A stretch of 49,040 nt of DNA from Bacillus thermotolerans. Lineage in GTDB: Bacteria > Bacillota > Bacilli > Bacillales > Domibacillaceae. Both the position numbers and the translations under genes were made by a program. The DNA is taken from the NCBI RefSeq assembly GCF_000812025.2, contig NZ_JWJE02000030.1:1-49040 (forward strand). The letters run 5' to 3'. The notes under the pieces were generated by a model. It had not been told where the DNA came from and did no database searches. It worked only from the letters and a program-made list of their open reading frames with translations. Below, piece after piece: positions 12,000 through 19,216 of this stretch (within the stretch, counting starts at the first letter, position 1; each line of letters starts with the position of its first letter).

Positions 12000-12028
12000 A
12001 TACTATCATTGTTGTTAAACAGCGCCAA
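12000..12028 (-). promoter_or_regulatory. Possible tilS-hprT promoter
   Basis: Minus strand: TTGGCG (12023-12028), 17-bp spacer, TAGTAT (12000-12005), 30 bp upstream of tilS. The -10 is good and the -35 moderate. It would separate vegetative tilS from the forespore yabS-prkD unit upstream. Confidence 0.5.
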
Positions 12029-12032
12029 AGAG

Positions 12033-13001
12033 TCACATAAGTACTTCCGTTAAAATATACAACACATACAAGACGGCTGTTCCTAACACAGAGGCCAGAC
12101 CAAACAGCTGTTTCTCTTTTTTTTGCTGCCGGCGCCGGGCGGTTCTTCCGTTATTCTTTACTGAATGAGAGGGGCGGCTGGACGGTTTTCTGCTTTCGTG
12201 AGAAGCAGCTCCGAGCGCCTCAAGCAATTCCTCTCTCATTTCCTGGGCAGATGCATATTCCCCTTGTAACGCTTTAACCAGTACAGGAGCATAGGCTCGG
12301 AGCTCCTGTTTTTGCTTAACCTTCAAAATGAGCTGTCTGCTTCCTGTGCCATCCCGCAAAAATCGCTCTGGATACACGAGGTTGACCGCTACCATAGCTG
12401 CGGCAAACAAATCATAAGACGGCTCTGCTTTTCGCGAGCCCGCCCGCCAATATCCTCGGTCAAAAAATTCCGTGTACTCTTTTACAGAGCGCCCGATTTT
12501 CGTTGTTCCGCCAACATCTACGCAGCGCAGGGCAAATGGCGGACCCGAGACAATTAAATTGTCAGGCTTTAAATCACCGAACACCCACCCCTCTTCATGG
12601 AGCGCATGCAAATTCTCTAATAGCTGCAGAAGCAGCACGCCAATCCAGGAGGGGCCTCTTGCTTTAATAAAATCTGTCAAAGTTGGTCCCTTTATATATT
12701 CCATAACATAGAACGAATAAACACTGCCTCCGTTTTCCCAGTCATCTGCATCTAACAAAGAAGGCCCCAGGGAAGACCCTCGGACCTTGGCAAATGCTTT
12801 TAATACGTTTATTTCCGATGTGATGGACAGTGGCTGACTAAACTTTAAAGCGGCTTCCCCATCTGCTCCATTCACTAAATAAACGGTACCTGTTGCTCCT
12901 TGGCCAATTTTCCGCTCCACTAAATAAGTCTGCTTTTTCCATTTCCCATGTATGACTGTGCCGCGAGAGACGTTAAACAGATTTTTCGATGTATTCGTCA
13001 T
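12033..13001 (-). CDS. prkD: Membrane-anchored Ser/Thr protein kinase (YabT/PrkD)
   Basis: A Hanks-type kinase, 322 aa. The glycine loop is IGQGATGTVY (32-41), the ATP lysine K53, the catalytic loop FGDLKPDN (D143, N148), and DVG replaces DFG (D162). The loop lacks the Arg of HRD kinases, so activation-loop phosphorylation is not expected to work in the usual way; from memory the B. subtilis homologue has the same FGD and DVG. After a basic linker (about 270-298) a C-terminal membrane segment (about 300-321) anchors it. B. subtilis YabT phosphorylates RecA and other DNA-binding proteins in the forespore. It overlaps yabS by 29 bp and should share its sigma F promoter. Confidence 0.92.
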   Translation of the reverse strand: MTNTSKNLFNVSRGTVIHGKWKKQTYLVERKIGQGATGTVYLVNGADGEAALKFSQPLSITSEINVLKAFAKVRGSSLGPSLLDADDWENGGSVYSFYVMEYIKGPTLTDFIKARGPSWIGVLLLQLLENLHALHEEGWVFGDLKPDNLIVSGPPFALRCVDVGGTTKIGRSVKEYTEFFDRGYWRAGSRKAEPSYDLFAAAMVAVNLVYPERFLRDGTGSRQLILKVKQKQELRAYAPVLVKALQGEYASAQEMREELLEALGAASHESRKPSSRPSHSVKNNGRTARRRQQKKEKQLFGLASVLGTAVLYVLYILTEVLM

Positions 13002-13710
13002 CTGTCGGCAGCCAGCCTTTCTTATGTCTTTTTCCTTTAAACTTGGAAATGGCTTCTCGAATAGCAGGACCAGTTGGTGTTAAGCCGCCCGGAGACAGCT
13101 TAGAGAATACGGCTGGCAGAGATTCCAGCGTCGGCGTCCAATCGATCAGCTGTTCCGTTTCTTTTCTTTTCCCAGGAAATATAGAAAGGGAAAATAGGTT
13201 GCTCCCCATTCTTGCATTCAAGCTTAGCGATAGATCAAGGAGCGCTTCCTTAACAGTTGGCAGTTTGCTAGCCATACTCGCACTTGTATCAACTAATATC
13301 AATACTTCTAGATTGGCTGTTTCTCCTAACTCATCGACTACTTCCATTACTTCTCCGCGTGTATCTGGGGGGAGTGCTTCAAGATCAGTTTCTTTGTGCA
13401 AAATCTTTTTTAACTGTTCATTGACCACTCCCTGCAAGGTTTGAGTCATGGCTTGTCTTGTTACCATTTGTACAGTATGGGACAGCTGTGTTGCATAAAC
13501 CGTCTGGCTGATTCCTCCACCGGAAAGGGCAATCTGATCAATCTCGTGCAGGCCTCGCTGATTCGATGCATCTTCATCTATGATGCCGATTACATTGACT
13601 GTAATACCCTGTTCCCGGGCTAGCACTGCCATGGCTGACGGGTCTTCACCGTTGTTTGAACAGCCGTCTGTCAGCAGCAAAATCTGTCTAATCGTCCCTT
13701 GCTTCATCAT
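12973..13710 (-). CDS. yabS: von Willebrand factor A-domain protein YabS
   Basis: A sporulation-associated protein of unknown biochemical role, 245 aa. Two VWA-like stretches are visible: ILLLTDGCSNNGEDPSAM near the start, and VLILVDTSASMASKLPTVKEALLDL after about residue 130, which holds an intact MIDAS DxSxS motif. The order is unusual in that a VWA carboxyl half precedes a full MIDAS core. ATG codons at 13710 and 13707 both follow GGAGGGG. It is the first gene of a two-gene unit with prkD and has a perfect sigma F promoter upstream. Confidence 0.88.
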   Translation of the reverse strand: MMKQGTIRQILLLTDGCSNNGEDPSAMAVLAREQGITVNVIGIIDEDASNQRGLHEIDQIALSGGGISQTVYATQLSHTVQMVTRQAMTQTLQGVVNEQLKKILHKETDLEALPPDTRGEVMEVVDELGETANLEVLILVDTSASMASKLPTVKEALLDLSLSLNARMGSNLFSLSIFPGKRKETEQLIDWTPTLESLPAVFSKLSPGGLTPTGPAIREAISKFKGKRHKKGWLPTDDEYIEKSV

Positions 13711-13738
13711 AACCCCTCCAACCTTAACGAGTTATCAG

Positions 13739-13768
13739 TATTCTCGCCGAGGCAAGAGAGATTTATAC
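13739..13768 (-). promoter_or_regulatory. Sigma F promoter of yabS-prkD
   Basis: Minus strand: -35 GTATA (13764-13768), exactly 15 bp, and -10 GGCGAGAATA (13739-13748), which fits the sigma F consensus GGnRAnAnTR at every defined base. Early forespore expression of yabS and prkD is therefore expected. Confidence 0.85.
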
Positions 13769-13791
13769 TTATAGAAAAGGAAACTCATCAA

Positions 13792-16287
13792 TTAGGAAAT
13801 TTTCTTTTTCTTTCTTGAGAAGCTTAAATGCATTGGGATAGATGTCCATTTTGGCAGGTTGTGCTCGACTTTAACGACGACAACCGTCATGTCATCCTGG
13901 ATTTCCCCCGACCTTGTCCGGATCACTTCCTCCATTAACAAGTCAGCCATGGCCTGTGGATCATCAGTCTCTATTTCTTTAATTTTCCGCTTCATCCACA
14001 TATCATTGTTCTCTATGTTTCTTGGTCCTTCAAATACACCGTCACTCATCATAATCACTAAATCACCGGACTTCAGCTGTTCACTGACCGTATCCACTTC
14101 AAATTCCTGCAAAATGCCGATCGGCAAATTGCTGGCTTCGATCTTCGTTACATTTTCGCCCCGCTTAATAAAGCTAGGAGTTGATCCAACCTTCAGAAAA
14201 TTAGCTGCAGCATCCTGTAAATTAATAATCATTAAGTCAAGTGTAGAGAAAATCTCATCCGTTGTCCGTAAAGATAGAATAGAGTTGACAGACTTAATAG
14301 CGACTCTTTCTTCGATGCCTGACTTCAGGATTTGCTGAAGCAGGCGAAGCGTTTCATGGCTTTCATAATGAGCCCGCTCACCATTGCCCATTCCGTCGCT
14401 GATGGCAACCGCATACTTTCCTGCCCCCAGCTCGATGGTTGAATAGCTGTCGCCTGAAACTAAACCTCCGCCTTTGGCTGCATGAGCCACGCCCGTACCA
14501 ACGGTAAAGGCCTTGGCAGACCGGAATGTAACCTGGCAGGTGCCTGCAGGGTCATCCTCCTGTTCTTCTCGGTGAACAATGACATGATCGCCCAGGATAT
14601 CAGAAAGCATTGGGGCGATCAGCTTCTGGCATTCCCCGTGGCTGTTATACATAATTGGTATCTTTACCTCTATATCTACGTTGCTCTTCTGCAAGCTGTA
14701 TATGTCCACCTGCTCTATTTCGAGACCAAATGCCTCAATCGCTTCCAGGATCTGTTCTTCTTGATTATAGTGGTTTTCTCTCTCTCGCTGAATTTCTTCA
14801 GCAAAATCATTCATCACCTCGGATACGCCTTTTAATTGGTCAGCCACTAGCTTACGGCTATCATGCACTTGCTTTTTAAGCTTTTGATTCGCTTGATAGT
14901 AAGTTAATTGCTGCTGGATGGCCTCTTCTACTCTTTGAGAACGGAAACAATGGGCATCCAATTCCTTTGTCAGCGGCTGCGACAGCTCTGTTTGTCCGTT
15001 ATCCAGTTCATAGAGCACTTCTTTCATCAGGTTGTACGTGTGATGGAAGTTCTTCGTCCAGCACTGCTCCTTCTTAAAGCAGGTTTGGCATGTTTTTTCC
15101 GTTACTTGGCTTAAAAATATATCCATCTCCCGCTCTTCATAATCATCAAGCTGCTCTACATTGATCTGTGAAAAGCTTTTGGATAGAGCCTGGAACACAT
15201 CTGAGAACTGCTCTACACGGCTCGCCGTGACATCGCGCATTTTCCGCAGGTATTTCTGCTGCTCGTTAGAATACTCAGCCGTTCCTGGGATCAGCTTGGC
15301 CAGCTGGTCAGTGAACATCTTCGGCGTTAAGAACAGGAGAGCAATGGCGATGAGTGACTCATATATGGTCGGCATCAATGCGCTTCCTTGATCTCCATAC
15401 ATGCCCGCCATTAAAGTGGCCACGATTAAACCAGTCGCGGCGCCGGCCTTTCGCCATTCCCTGAGCAGCCCGCCCAGCAAGCCCGAAAAGGCCAATAGAC
15501 TCATTTGAAAGAAGCTTGCCACATTTGCCAGACTGAAAATCAGCCCGGTGACTACACCGACAGTAGAGCCGATAGCAGCCCCTGATATGAATGAGAAAAT
15601 CAGCACTAGATAACGCGAGAAGATGTGCTCAATCGATAGACCATAGATCGTCCAGCCGATCGTTCCGGACGTGATCGAGGCCAGCATGATAATTAAGCTG
15701 ACAACCTCTTCCGTTTTTAATGCTTTCATTCGTTTTCTAAGTGATAAAAACGGAATGCTCTGCATAAATATTAATGTCAGTACAAAAGCAAGGGATGCTT
15801 CAATCCCTGCCATCATCAGGTCGTAGGCAAAGGTGGAATGACTGTCTTGGAAGTAGGAAAAGACAACTTTGACTGACAAAACGGTGAAAAAGACGAAGAA
15901 CGGCAGAGAGACCGTATCTTCTTTATGAAGATTCTTCAGCAGCCGGTAGGAGACTAAAAAGAGGACCATACAAGCAAACGTATAACCCGCCTGCTCTATC
16001 GAGAGTGACAAGGCCCCCGCAAGCAAGCCGACCAGGGCGAGCGGTGCGCAGCTCCTTCTTAGCATAAATACAGCAGCAAAGAACGGCAGGGCAAATGGTG
16101 TTAAATGAGACAAGATGAGCGCCCGTCCTAGCAAGAAACCAATAAACAATAAGATGAAACCCTTCTCTAGCATCAGTGTCTGAATAGAAACAGAGAATTG
16201 TTTCATTCCCTTCATTACCTCTGTCTTCGTTTCTTCAAAATCAGTTGAGTTTACTGTTTCAGTTAGGGTGCTTTCCGCTTTCTCCAT
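13792..16287 (-). CDS. spoIIE: Stage II sporulation protein E, PP2C-type phosphatase
   Basis: SpoIIE, 831 aa (B. subtilis 827). It dephosphorylates SpoIIAA-P to release sigma F in the forespore and also acts at the polar septum through FtsZ. About ten hydrophobic segments occupy residues 35-330. A central FtsZ/oligomerisation region contains the Cys-rich CQTCFKKEQCW. The C-terminal PP2C domain has SDGMGNGERAHYES and MSDGVFEGPRNIENND carrying the metal aspartates. ATG 16287 follows AGAGGAGTG; an earlier GTG-type start would extend into the promoter. Its promoter has the unusual 21-bp spacing known for spoIIE. Confidence 0.98.
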   Translation of the reverse strand: MEKAESTLTETVNSTDFEETKTEVMKGMKQFSVSIQTLMLEKGFILLFIGFLLGRALILSHLTPFALPFFAAVFMLRRSCAPLALVGLLAGALSLSIEQAGYTFACMVLFLVSYRLLKNLHKEDTVSLPFFVFFTVLSVKVVFSYFQDSHSTFAYDLMMAGIEASLAFVLTLIFMQSIPFLSLRKRMKALKTEEVVSLIIMLASITSGTIGWTIYGLSIEHIFSRYLVLIFSFISGAAIGSTVGVVTGLIFSLANVASFFQMSLLAFSGLLGGLLREWRKAGAATGLIVATLMAGMYGDQGSALMPTIYESLIAIALLFLTPKMFTDQLAKLIPGTAEYSNEQQKYLRKMRDVTASRVEQFSDVFQALSKSFSQINVEQLDDYEEREMDIFLSQVTEKTCQTCFKKEQCWTKNFHHTYNLMKEVLYELDNGQTELSQPLTKELDAHCFRSQRVEEAIQQQLTYYQANQKLKKQVHDSRKLVADQLKGVSEVMNDFAEEIQRERENHYNQEEQILEAIEAFGLEIEQVDIYSLQKSNVDIEVKIPIMYNSHGECQKLIAPMLSDILGDHVIVHREEQEDDPAGTCQVTFRSAKAFTVGTGVAHAAKGGGLVSGDSYSTIELGAGKYAVAISDGMGNGERAHYESHETLRLLQQILKSGIEERVAIKSVNSILSLRTTDEIFSTLDLMIINLQDAAANFLKVGSTPSFIKRGENVTKIEASNLPIGILQEFEVDTVSEQLKSGDLVIMMSDGVFEGPRNIENNDMWMKRKIKEIETDDPQAMADLLMEEVIRTRSGEIQDDMTVVVVKVEHNLPKWTSIPMHLSFSRKKKKIS

Positions 16288-16320
16288 AGTTAACACTCCT
16301 CTTCCGTTTCTTTTTCGCCA

Positions 16321-16386
16321 ATTATATAGGACGCTTCTTTCAAAGTTTGTCAAAAAGGCAGACTTGCCCCTAAAAACCGTTCGACA
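16321..16386 (-). promoter_or_regulatory. spoIIE promoter with Spo0A boxes
   Basis: Minus strand: TTGACA (16348-16353) and TATAAT (16321-16326) separated by 21 bp, the spacing of Spo0A-dependent sigma A promoters. A perfect 0A box TGTCGAA lies at 16380-16386, and a TGACAAA half-match overlaps the -35. This predicts activation by Spo0A-P. The rest of the gap up to the tRNA promoter (16387-16526) shows nothing recognisable. Confidence 0.85.
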
Positions 16387-16526
16387 ATCACGTTTAACAC
16401 GGGTTTAACGGCTTCCTCTCCCCCCTTAAAAATCCTTTATGCCCTTTGCTGCAGCCTCTAATAAAAGGACAAACCATCAATCAGTCAAAAAACAACAACA
16501 TTCTTTTACAAAATGCTAAAAAACAA

Positions 16527-16555
16527 TTGACATATTCCTATTATGTCAGTATTAT
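16527..16555 (+). promoter_or_regulatory. Promoter of the tRNA-Met/tRNA-Glu unit
   Basis: Plus strand: TTGACA (16527-16532), 17-bp spacer, TATTAT (16550-16555), 31 bp upstream of tRNA-Met. Confidence 0.85.
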
Positions 16556-16586
16556 ATTCATTGTGCTTAAGATTACTTGTCACTTT

Positions 16587-16660
16587 GGCGGTGTAGCTCA
16601 GCTGGCTAGAGCGTACGGTTCATACCCGTGAGGTCGGGGGTTCGATCCCCTCCGCCGCTA
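16587..16660 (+). tRNA. tRNA-Met (CAU), elongator type
   Basis: A 74-nt cloverleaf. Acceptor strand GGCGGTG pairs with CGCCGCT, giving a G1-U72 wobble. TAGCTC opens the D-arm, the anticodon loop is TTCATAC, and the T-loop GGTTCGATC is normal. It has the elongator rather than the initiator type of acceptor (not CGCGGGG). No CCA is encoded; TTT follows the discriminator A. Confidence 0.95.
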
Positions 16661-16711
16661 TTTATAGACAGCCAAGTATTTCTTACGTGCCAAAGAGAAA
16701 TAAGATAACCT

Positions 16712-16783
16712 GGCCCGTTGGTCAAGCGGTTAAGACACCGCCCTTTCACGGCGGTAACACGGGTTCGAATCCCGTACGGGTCA
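16712..16783 (+). tRNA. tRNA-Glu (UUC)
   Basis: A 72-nt cloverleaf with acceptor GGCCCGT/ACGGGTC, anticodon stem-loop CCGCC-CTTTCAC-GGCGG (UUC) and T-arm ACGGGTTCGAATCCCGT. No CCA is encoded. It follows tRNA-Met by 51 bp on the same strand and precedes a strong terminator. Confidence 0.96.
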
Positions 16784-16792
16784 TCGGCAAAA

Positions 16793-16846
16793 AAGCCAGA
16801 TTCCTGTAGATCCAAGAGGTCTGTCAGGAATCTGGCTTTTTATTTT
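16793..16846 (+). terminator. Terminator of the tRNA unit
   Basis: Plus-strand stem AGCCAGATTCCTG/CAGGAATCTGGCT with an 18-nt loop, followed by TTTTATTTT. The stem is 13 bp with no mismatch. Confidence 0.92.
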
Positions 16847-16865
16847 CCTATCTAATTTAATTGCA

Positions 16866-16911
16866 CAAAAAAGCGGCTCTGACCTATACGTCTAGAGCCG
16901 CTTTTATTTTA
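16866..16911 (-). terminator. Terminator after yabR, possibly bidirectional
   Basis: Stem AAGCGGCTCT/AGAGCCGCTT with T-rich sequence on both strands (minus: CTTTTTTG; plus: CTTTTATTTT). It can stop yabR transcription and back up the tRNA terminator. Confidence 0.88.
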
Positions 16912-16955
16912 TATTATGCTGCTAAGTGATAACATAGCGATTAAATAGGCAGCAA

Positions 16956-17399
16956 TTACCCTCTTCTTGCTCCTCTTCCACCTCGGCGTGATTCTGTTTG
17001 GCGCTTTAAGGTAGACAGACGATCTTCACTGTCCTTTAAGAAGCGGGCCATTTTCTGTTCAAAAGTCTCCTTCGCAGGAGCTTGACTTCCTCCGCGTGGA
17101 CCTTTAGAGCGATAATCATTGTTTCTTGGACGAGAAGAACGATGAGAGGATGATGATGCCGGCTGATCCTTTGCTTTGCGAATAGACAGGCCGATCTTTC
17201 CATCATTCTCCACATTAATGACTTTCACTTCTACTTCGTCACCAACTGACAGATGATCGTTAATATCCTTCACATAGTTGTCCGCTACTTCACTAATGTG
17301 TACTAATCCTGTTGAACCACCTGGAAGTTCAACAAACGCTCCAAATTTAGTGATCCCTGTCACCTTACCTCGTAATTTGCTGCCTACTTCGATTGACAT
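16956..17399 (-). CDS. yabR: S1-domain RNA-binding protein YabR
   Basis: A 147-aa general stress protein 13-like S1 protein. The N-terminal S1 OB-fold (about 1-72) has GSKLRGKVTGITKFGAFVELPGGSTGLVHISEV and VKVINVENDGKIGLSIRKA. A low-complexity Ser/Arg-rich linker follows, and the C-terminus ends in a basic RRGGRGARRG tail. It probably binds RNA or ribosomes; the exact role is unknown. The AAGGAGG site lies 12 bases from ATG, a long spacing. It stands 82 bp after divIC. Confidence 0.9.
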   Translation of the reverse strand: MSIEVGSKLRGKVTGITKFGAFVELPGGSTGLVHISEVADNYVKDINDHLSVGDEVEVKVINVENDGKIGLSIRKAKDQPASSSSHRSSRPRNNDYRSKGPRGGSQAPAKETFEQKMARFLKDSEDRLSTLKRQTESRRGGRGARRG

Positions 17400-17481
17400 A
17401 AAAAAAATGTTCCTCCTTAGAAATGATCAAACTTTATCCTTTATTATATTACGTAAAAAAAAGGTGTCAATATACCCTTTC

Positions 17482-17880
17482 TTATTCTTTACTTTCCTCG
17501 CTGCCTTCTTCGGACTCAGGCAAGTTAAAAATGATCTCTCCTTCATCTGAAAGAAAGTACTTCTTCCTTGCCAGCTCAGCGATATACTCATCATCCTCAA
17601 GCTTCCTCAACTCTTCTTCGTACCGCTTCTGCTTCTCCTTGAGTTCTGCCAGTTCAGCCTCTGCCTGTTCCTTGGCTAATTTCTGCTCCTCGAGATAAGC
17701 GTTCTTTGACCAAAGCGTAGAAAGCAGGCCTGCAAAAACAAGCAGAGCGATAATAGCAAAGGCTGCCAGCCTTCTAAACAGCTTGCTTTTGTGCCTGGCC
17801 AGAAACTGGTCCTTTTTCGCACGGCTGAAGACAAAGGCGTTTTTCAGTTTCGTTACTTTGCGCTTATTTAAACCGCTCAT
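17482..17880 (-). CDS. divIC: Cell-division protein DivIC (FtsB-like)
   Basis: An essential divisome bitopic protein, 132 aa, partner of FtsL and DivIB. It has a short basic cytoplasmic N-terminus (1-36), one membrane segment (about 37-57), and an extracellular coiled coil rich in Glu/Leu (about 60-105) ending in the family motif EYIAELARKKYFLSDEGEIIFNLP. ATG 17880 is chosen because GGGAGG lies seven bases upstream; an in-frame ATG at 17922 lacks this. It lies downstream of the sporulation genes yabP and yabQ, as in B. subtilis. Confidence 0.96.
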   Translation of the reverse strand: MSGLNKRKVTKLKNAFVFSRAKKDQFLARHKSKLFRRLAAFAIIALLVFAGLLSTLWSKNAYLEEQKLAKEQAEAELAELKEKQKRYEEELRKLEDDEYIAELARKKYFLSDEGEIIFNLPESEEGSEESKE

Positions 17881-17896
17881 TTTTCTTCCTCCCGGC

Positions 17897-18508
17897 TTAC
17901 TTTTTCCAACGGTCTGCTGCATTGTTAACTTTATTCTTGATGTATAGGAAAAATCCTGCCACTTCCTTCTGGAAATTTTCCGCTTTTTTTCGCAAGCTGG
18001 CTGGGAATATACGCCAAATGAGCAGAACAGGTGAAAAAATAATCTTTCCTATTAATAATAATAGGGAAAGGATCATTTTGGCAAGGAACAGAAGGGATCT
18101 TTTAAGGAAGATCAGTAATGCTTGTACCGTTTTCAGCAAGATGGTCAGCGGCGTAATAATAAGCAGGTGGAAGCACTTCTTTAAAAACAGAAAAGTGCGT
18201 ACGGCAAGGAAAATCAGCCGTTCCAGAATCTTTAAGTACATATGCTTAAACAAGGCCTGGTAGGCAGAAAATCCGCAAAGCAAAGCTAGAAAAATATAAA
18301 GATGAACCTCGCCGAAATTCACCTGGTATAAGCTGTAAAAAACTAATAAACCAAATAAACACCAAAATATAATATCTGTAAAAAAAGAAATGAGCCGCGC
18401 GCGCTTGGGCCGTTTCAAAAACCTTTGATACGTATCCAGCAGGGCGCCAAATAAAAGGCCCATCGCGATCATCGCCAGCATCGTTTCAAATTGAGTCGTT
18501 AGGCTCAT
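17897..18508 (-). CDS. yabQ: Spore cortex protein YabQ
   Basis: A polytopic membrane protein, 203 aa, whose B. subtilis homologue is needed for spore cortex formation and localises to the outer forespore membrane. Hydrophobic segments occur near 5-25, 42-62, 68-85 and 110-165, with a basic C-terminal tail (KKAENFQKEV...NNAADRWKK). The ATG overlaps the yabP stop as ATGA, so translation is coupled. Its biochemical function is unknown. Confidence 0.92.
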   Translation of the reverse strand: MSLTTQFETMLAMIAMGLLFGALLDTYQRFLKRPKRARLISFFTDIIFWCLFGLLVFYSLYQVNFGEVHLYIFLALLCGFSAYQALFKHMYLKILERLIFLAVRTFLFLKKCFHLLIITPLTILLKTVQALLIFLKRSLLFLAKMILSLLLLIGKIIFSPVLLIWRIFPASLRKKAENFQKEVAGFFLYIKNKVNNAADRWKK

Positions 18509-18804
18509 TTAAACAATTTGCCAAACAAGCCTTTTGTTTTTTCTCCAGGTGACTGATCCATATAGACAAGACTGAAAATGCGCCCCTTAATGCTGACAAC
18601 TCCCCGGTCTACATCCAGATTCTTCATCTGCAGATTTTCCCCTTTAATAACGAGAATTCCCATGATCGTCATTAGCAGGAACTCTTCACTATCAAAGCTC
18701 TCCACCTGCTTTACCCCTGTAATCTCCAGCACTTTTCTTCCCTGCATAGTAATATCATGTGCATTAGATGCTCGATGATCTGTTGAATCATGCATCTGAT
18801 TCAT
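18505..18804 (-). CDS. yabP: Sporulation protein YabP
   Basis: A 99-aa YabP/YqfC-family protein needed for spore cortex assembly in B. subtilis. Its core is a beta-rich repeat-like segment, IMQGRKVLEITGVKQVESFDSEEF-type, followed by MGILVIKGENLQMKNLDVDRGVVSIKGRI, the typical YabP signature. No signal peptide is seen. ATG 18804 follows AGGGGGAGAG; an upstream GTG is inside the leader. It heads yabP-yabQ-divIC and has a sigma E promoter. Confidence 0.94.
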   Translation of the reverse strand: MNQMHDSTDHRASNAHDITMQGRKVLEITGVKQVESFDSEEFLLMTIMGILVIKGENLQMKNLDVDRGVVSIKGRIFSLVYMDQSPGEKTKGLFGKLFK

Positions 18805-18843
18805 AGCTCTCCCCCTCACTGCAAAGTACAGGCTTTTCCACTA

Positions 18844-18872
18844 ATTGTATGCCTGCACCTGAGAAACTATGA
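18844..18872 (-). promoter_or_regulatory. Sigma E promoter of yabP
   Basis: Minus strand: CATACAAT (18844-18851), a full match to the sigma E -10 CATACAnT. It lies 13 bp downstream of a TCATAGTT -35-like element (18865-18872). This agrees with mother-cell expression of the B. subtilis homologue. Confidence 0.78.
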
Positions 18873-18883
18873 AACCGAGCAAG

Positions 18884-18931
18884 AAAAAAGCTCTCCCAAA
18901 GCTGCTTACAACAGCTCTAGGAAAGCCTTTT
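18884..18931 (-). terminator. Terminator after hslR
   Basis: Minus-strand structure: outer arms AGGCTTTCC/GGGAGAGCTT and an inner hairpin AGCTG-TTGTAAG-CAGCT, ending in a T-run (TTTTTTC). It isolates the yabN-hslR unit from the sigma E promoter of yabP. Confidence 0.8.
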
Positions 18932-18933
18932 CG

Positions 18934-19203
18934 TTATTCGTTTATCCGCTCTTCCTTCAGCACTTCATACATGCCCGCGGCTTCATCTTTTTTCGTCGTT
19001 TCTTTCAGTGCTTCTACCCGTACAGTCAGCACACGCTGCCCTAAACGAACCTTCAGTTCATCGCCTTCCTTTACATTTGAGCTTGCTTTGGCAACCGTGC
19101 CATTAATCGTGATTCGTCCCTGGTCTGCTACTTCCTTAGCAAGCGTTCTTCGTTTAATTAATCTAGAAACCTTTAGAAACTTGTCTAATCTCATCGTTGA
19201 CAT
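18934..19203 (-). CDS. hslR: S4-domain RNA-binding protein (Hsp15/YabO family)
   Basis: An 89-aa S4-fold protein with MRLDKFLKVSRLIKRRTLAKEVADQGRITINGTVAKAS, the core S4 signature. Homologues (Hsp15, RqcP) bind 50S subunits carrying nascent chain-tRNA; B. subtilis YabO/RqcP works with RqcH in Ala-tail ribosome quality control. Assignment as RqcP rests on position and length. ATG 19203 follows AAAGGAGAGG. It starts 13 bp after yabN. Confidence 0.94.
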   Translation of the reverse strand: MSTMRLDKFLKVSRLIKRRTLAKEVADQGRITINGTVAKASSNVKEGDELKVRLGQRVLTVRVEALKETTKKDEAAGMYEVLKEERINE

Positions 19204-19216
19204 ATTTTCCTCTCCT

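Noticed and set aside
16606-16815. Minus-strand ORF across the tRNA genes
   Set aside because: It is the complement of two well-formed tRNA cloverleaves.
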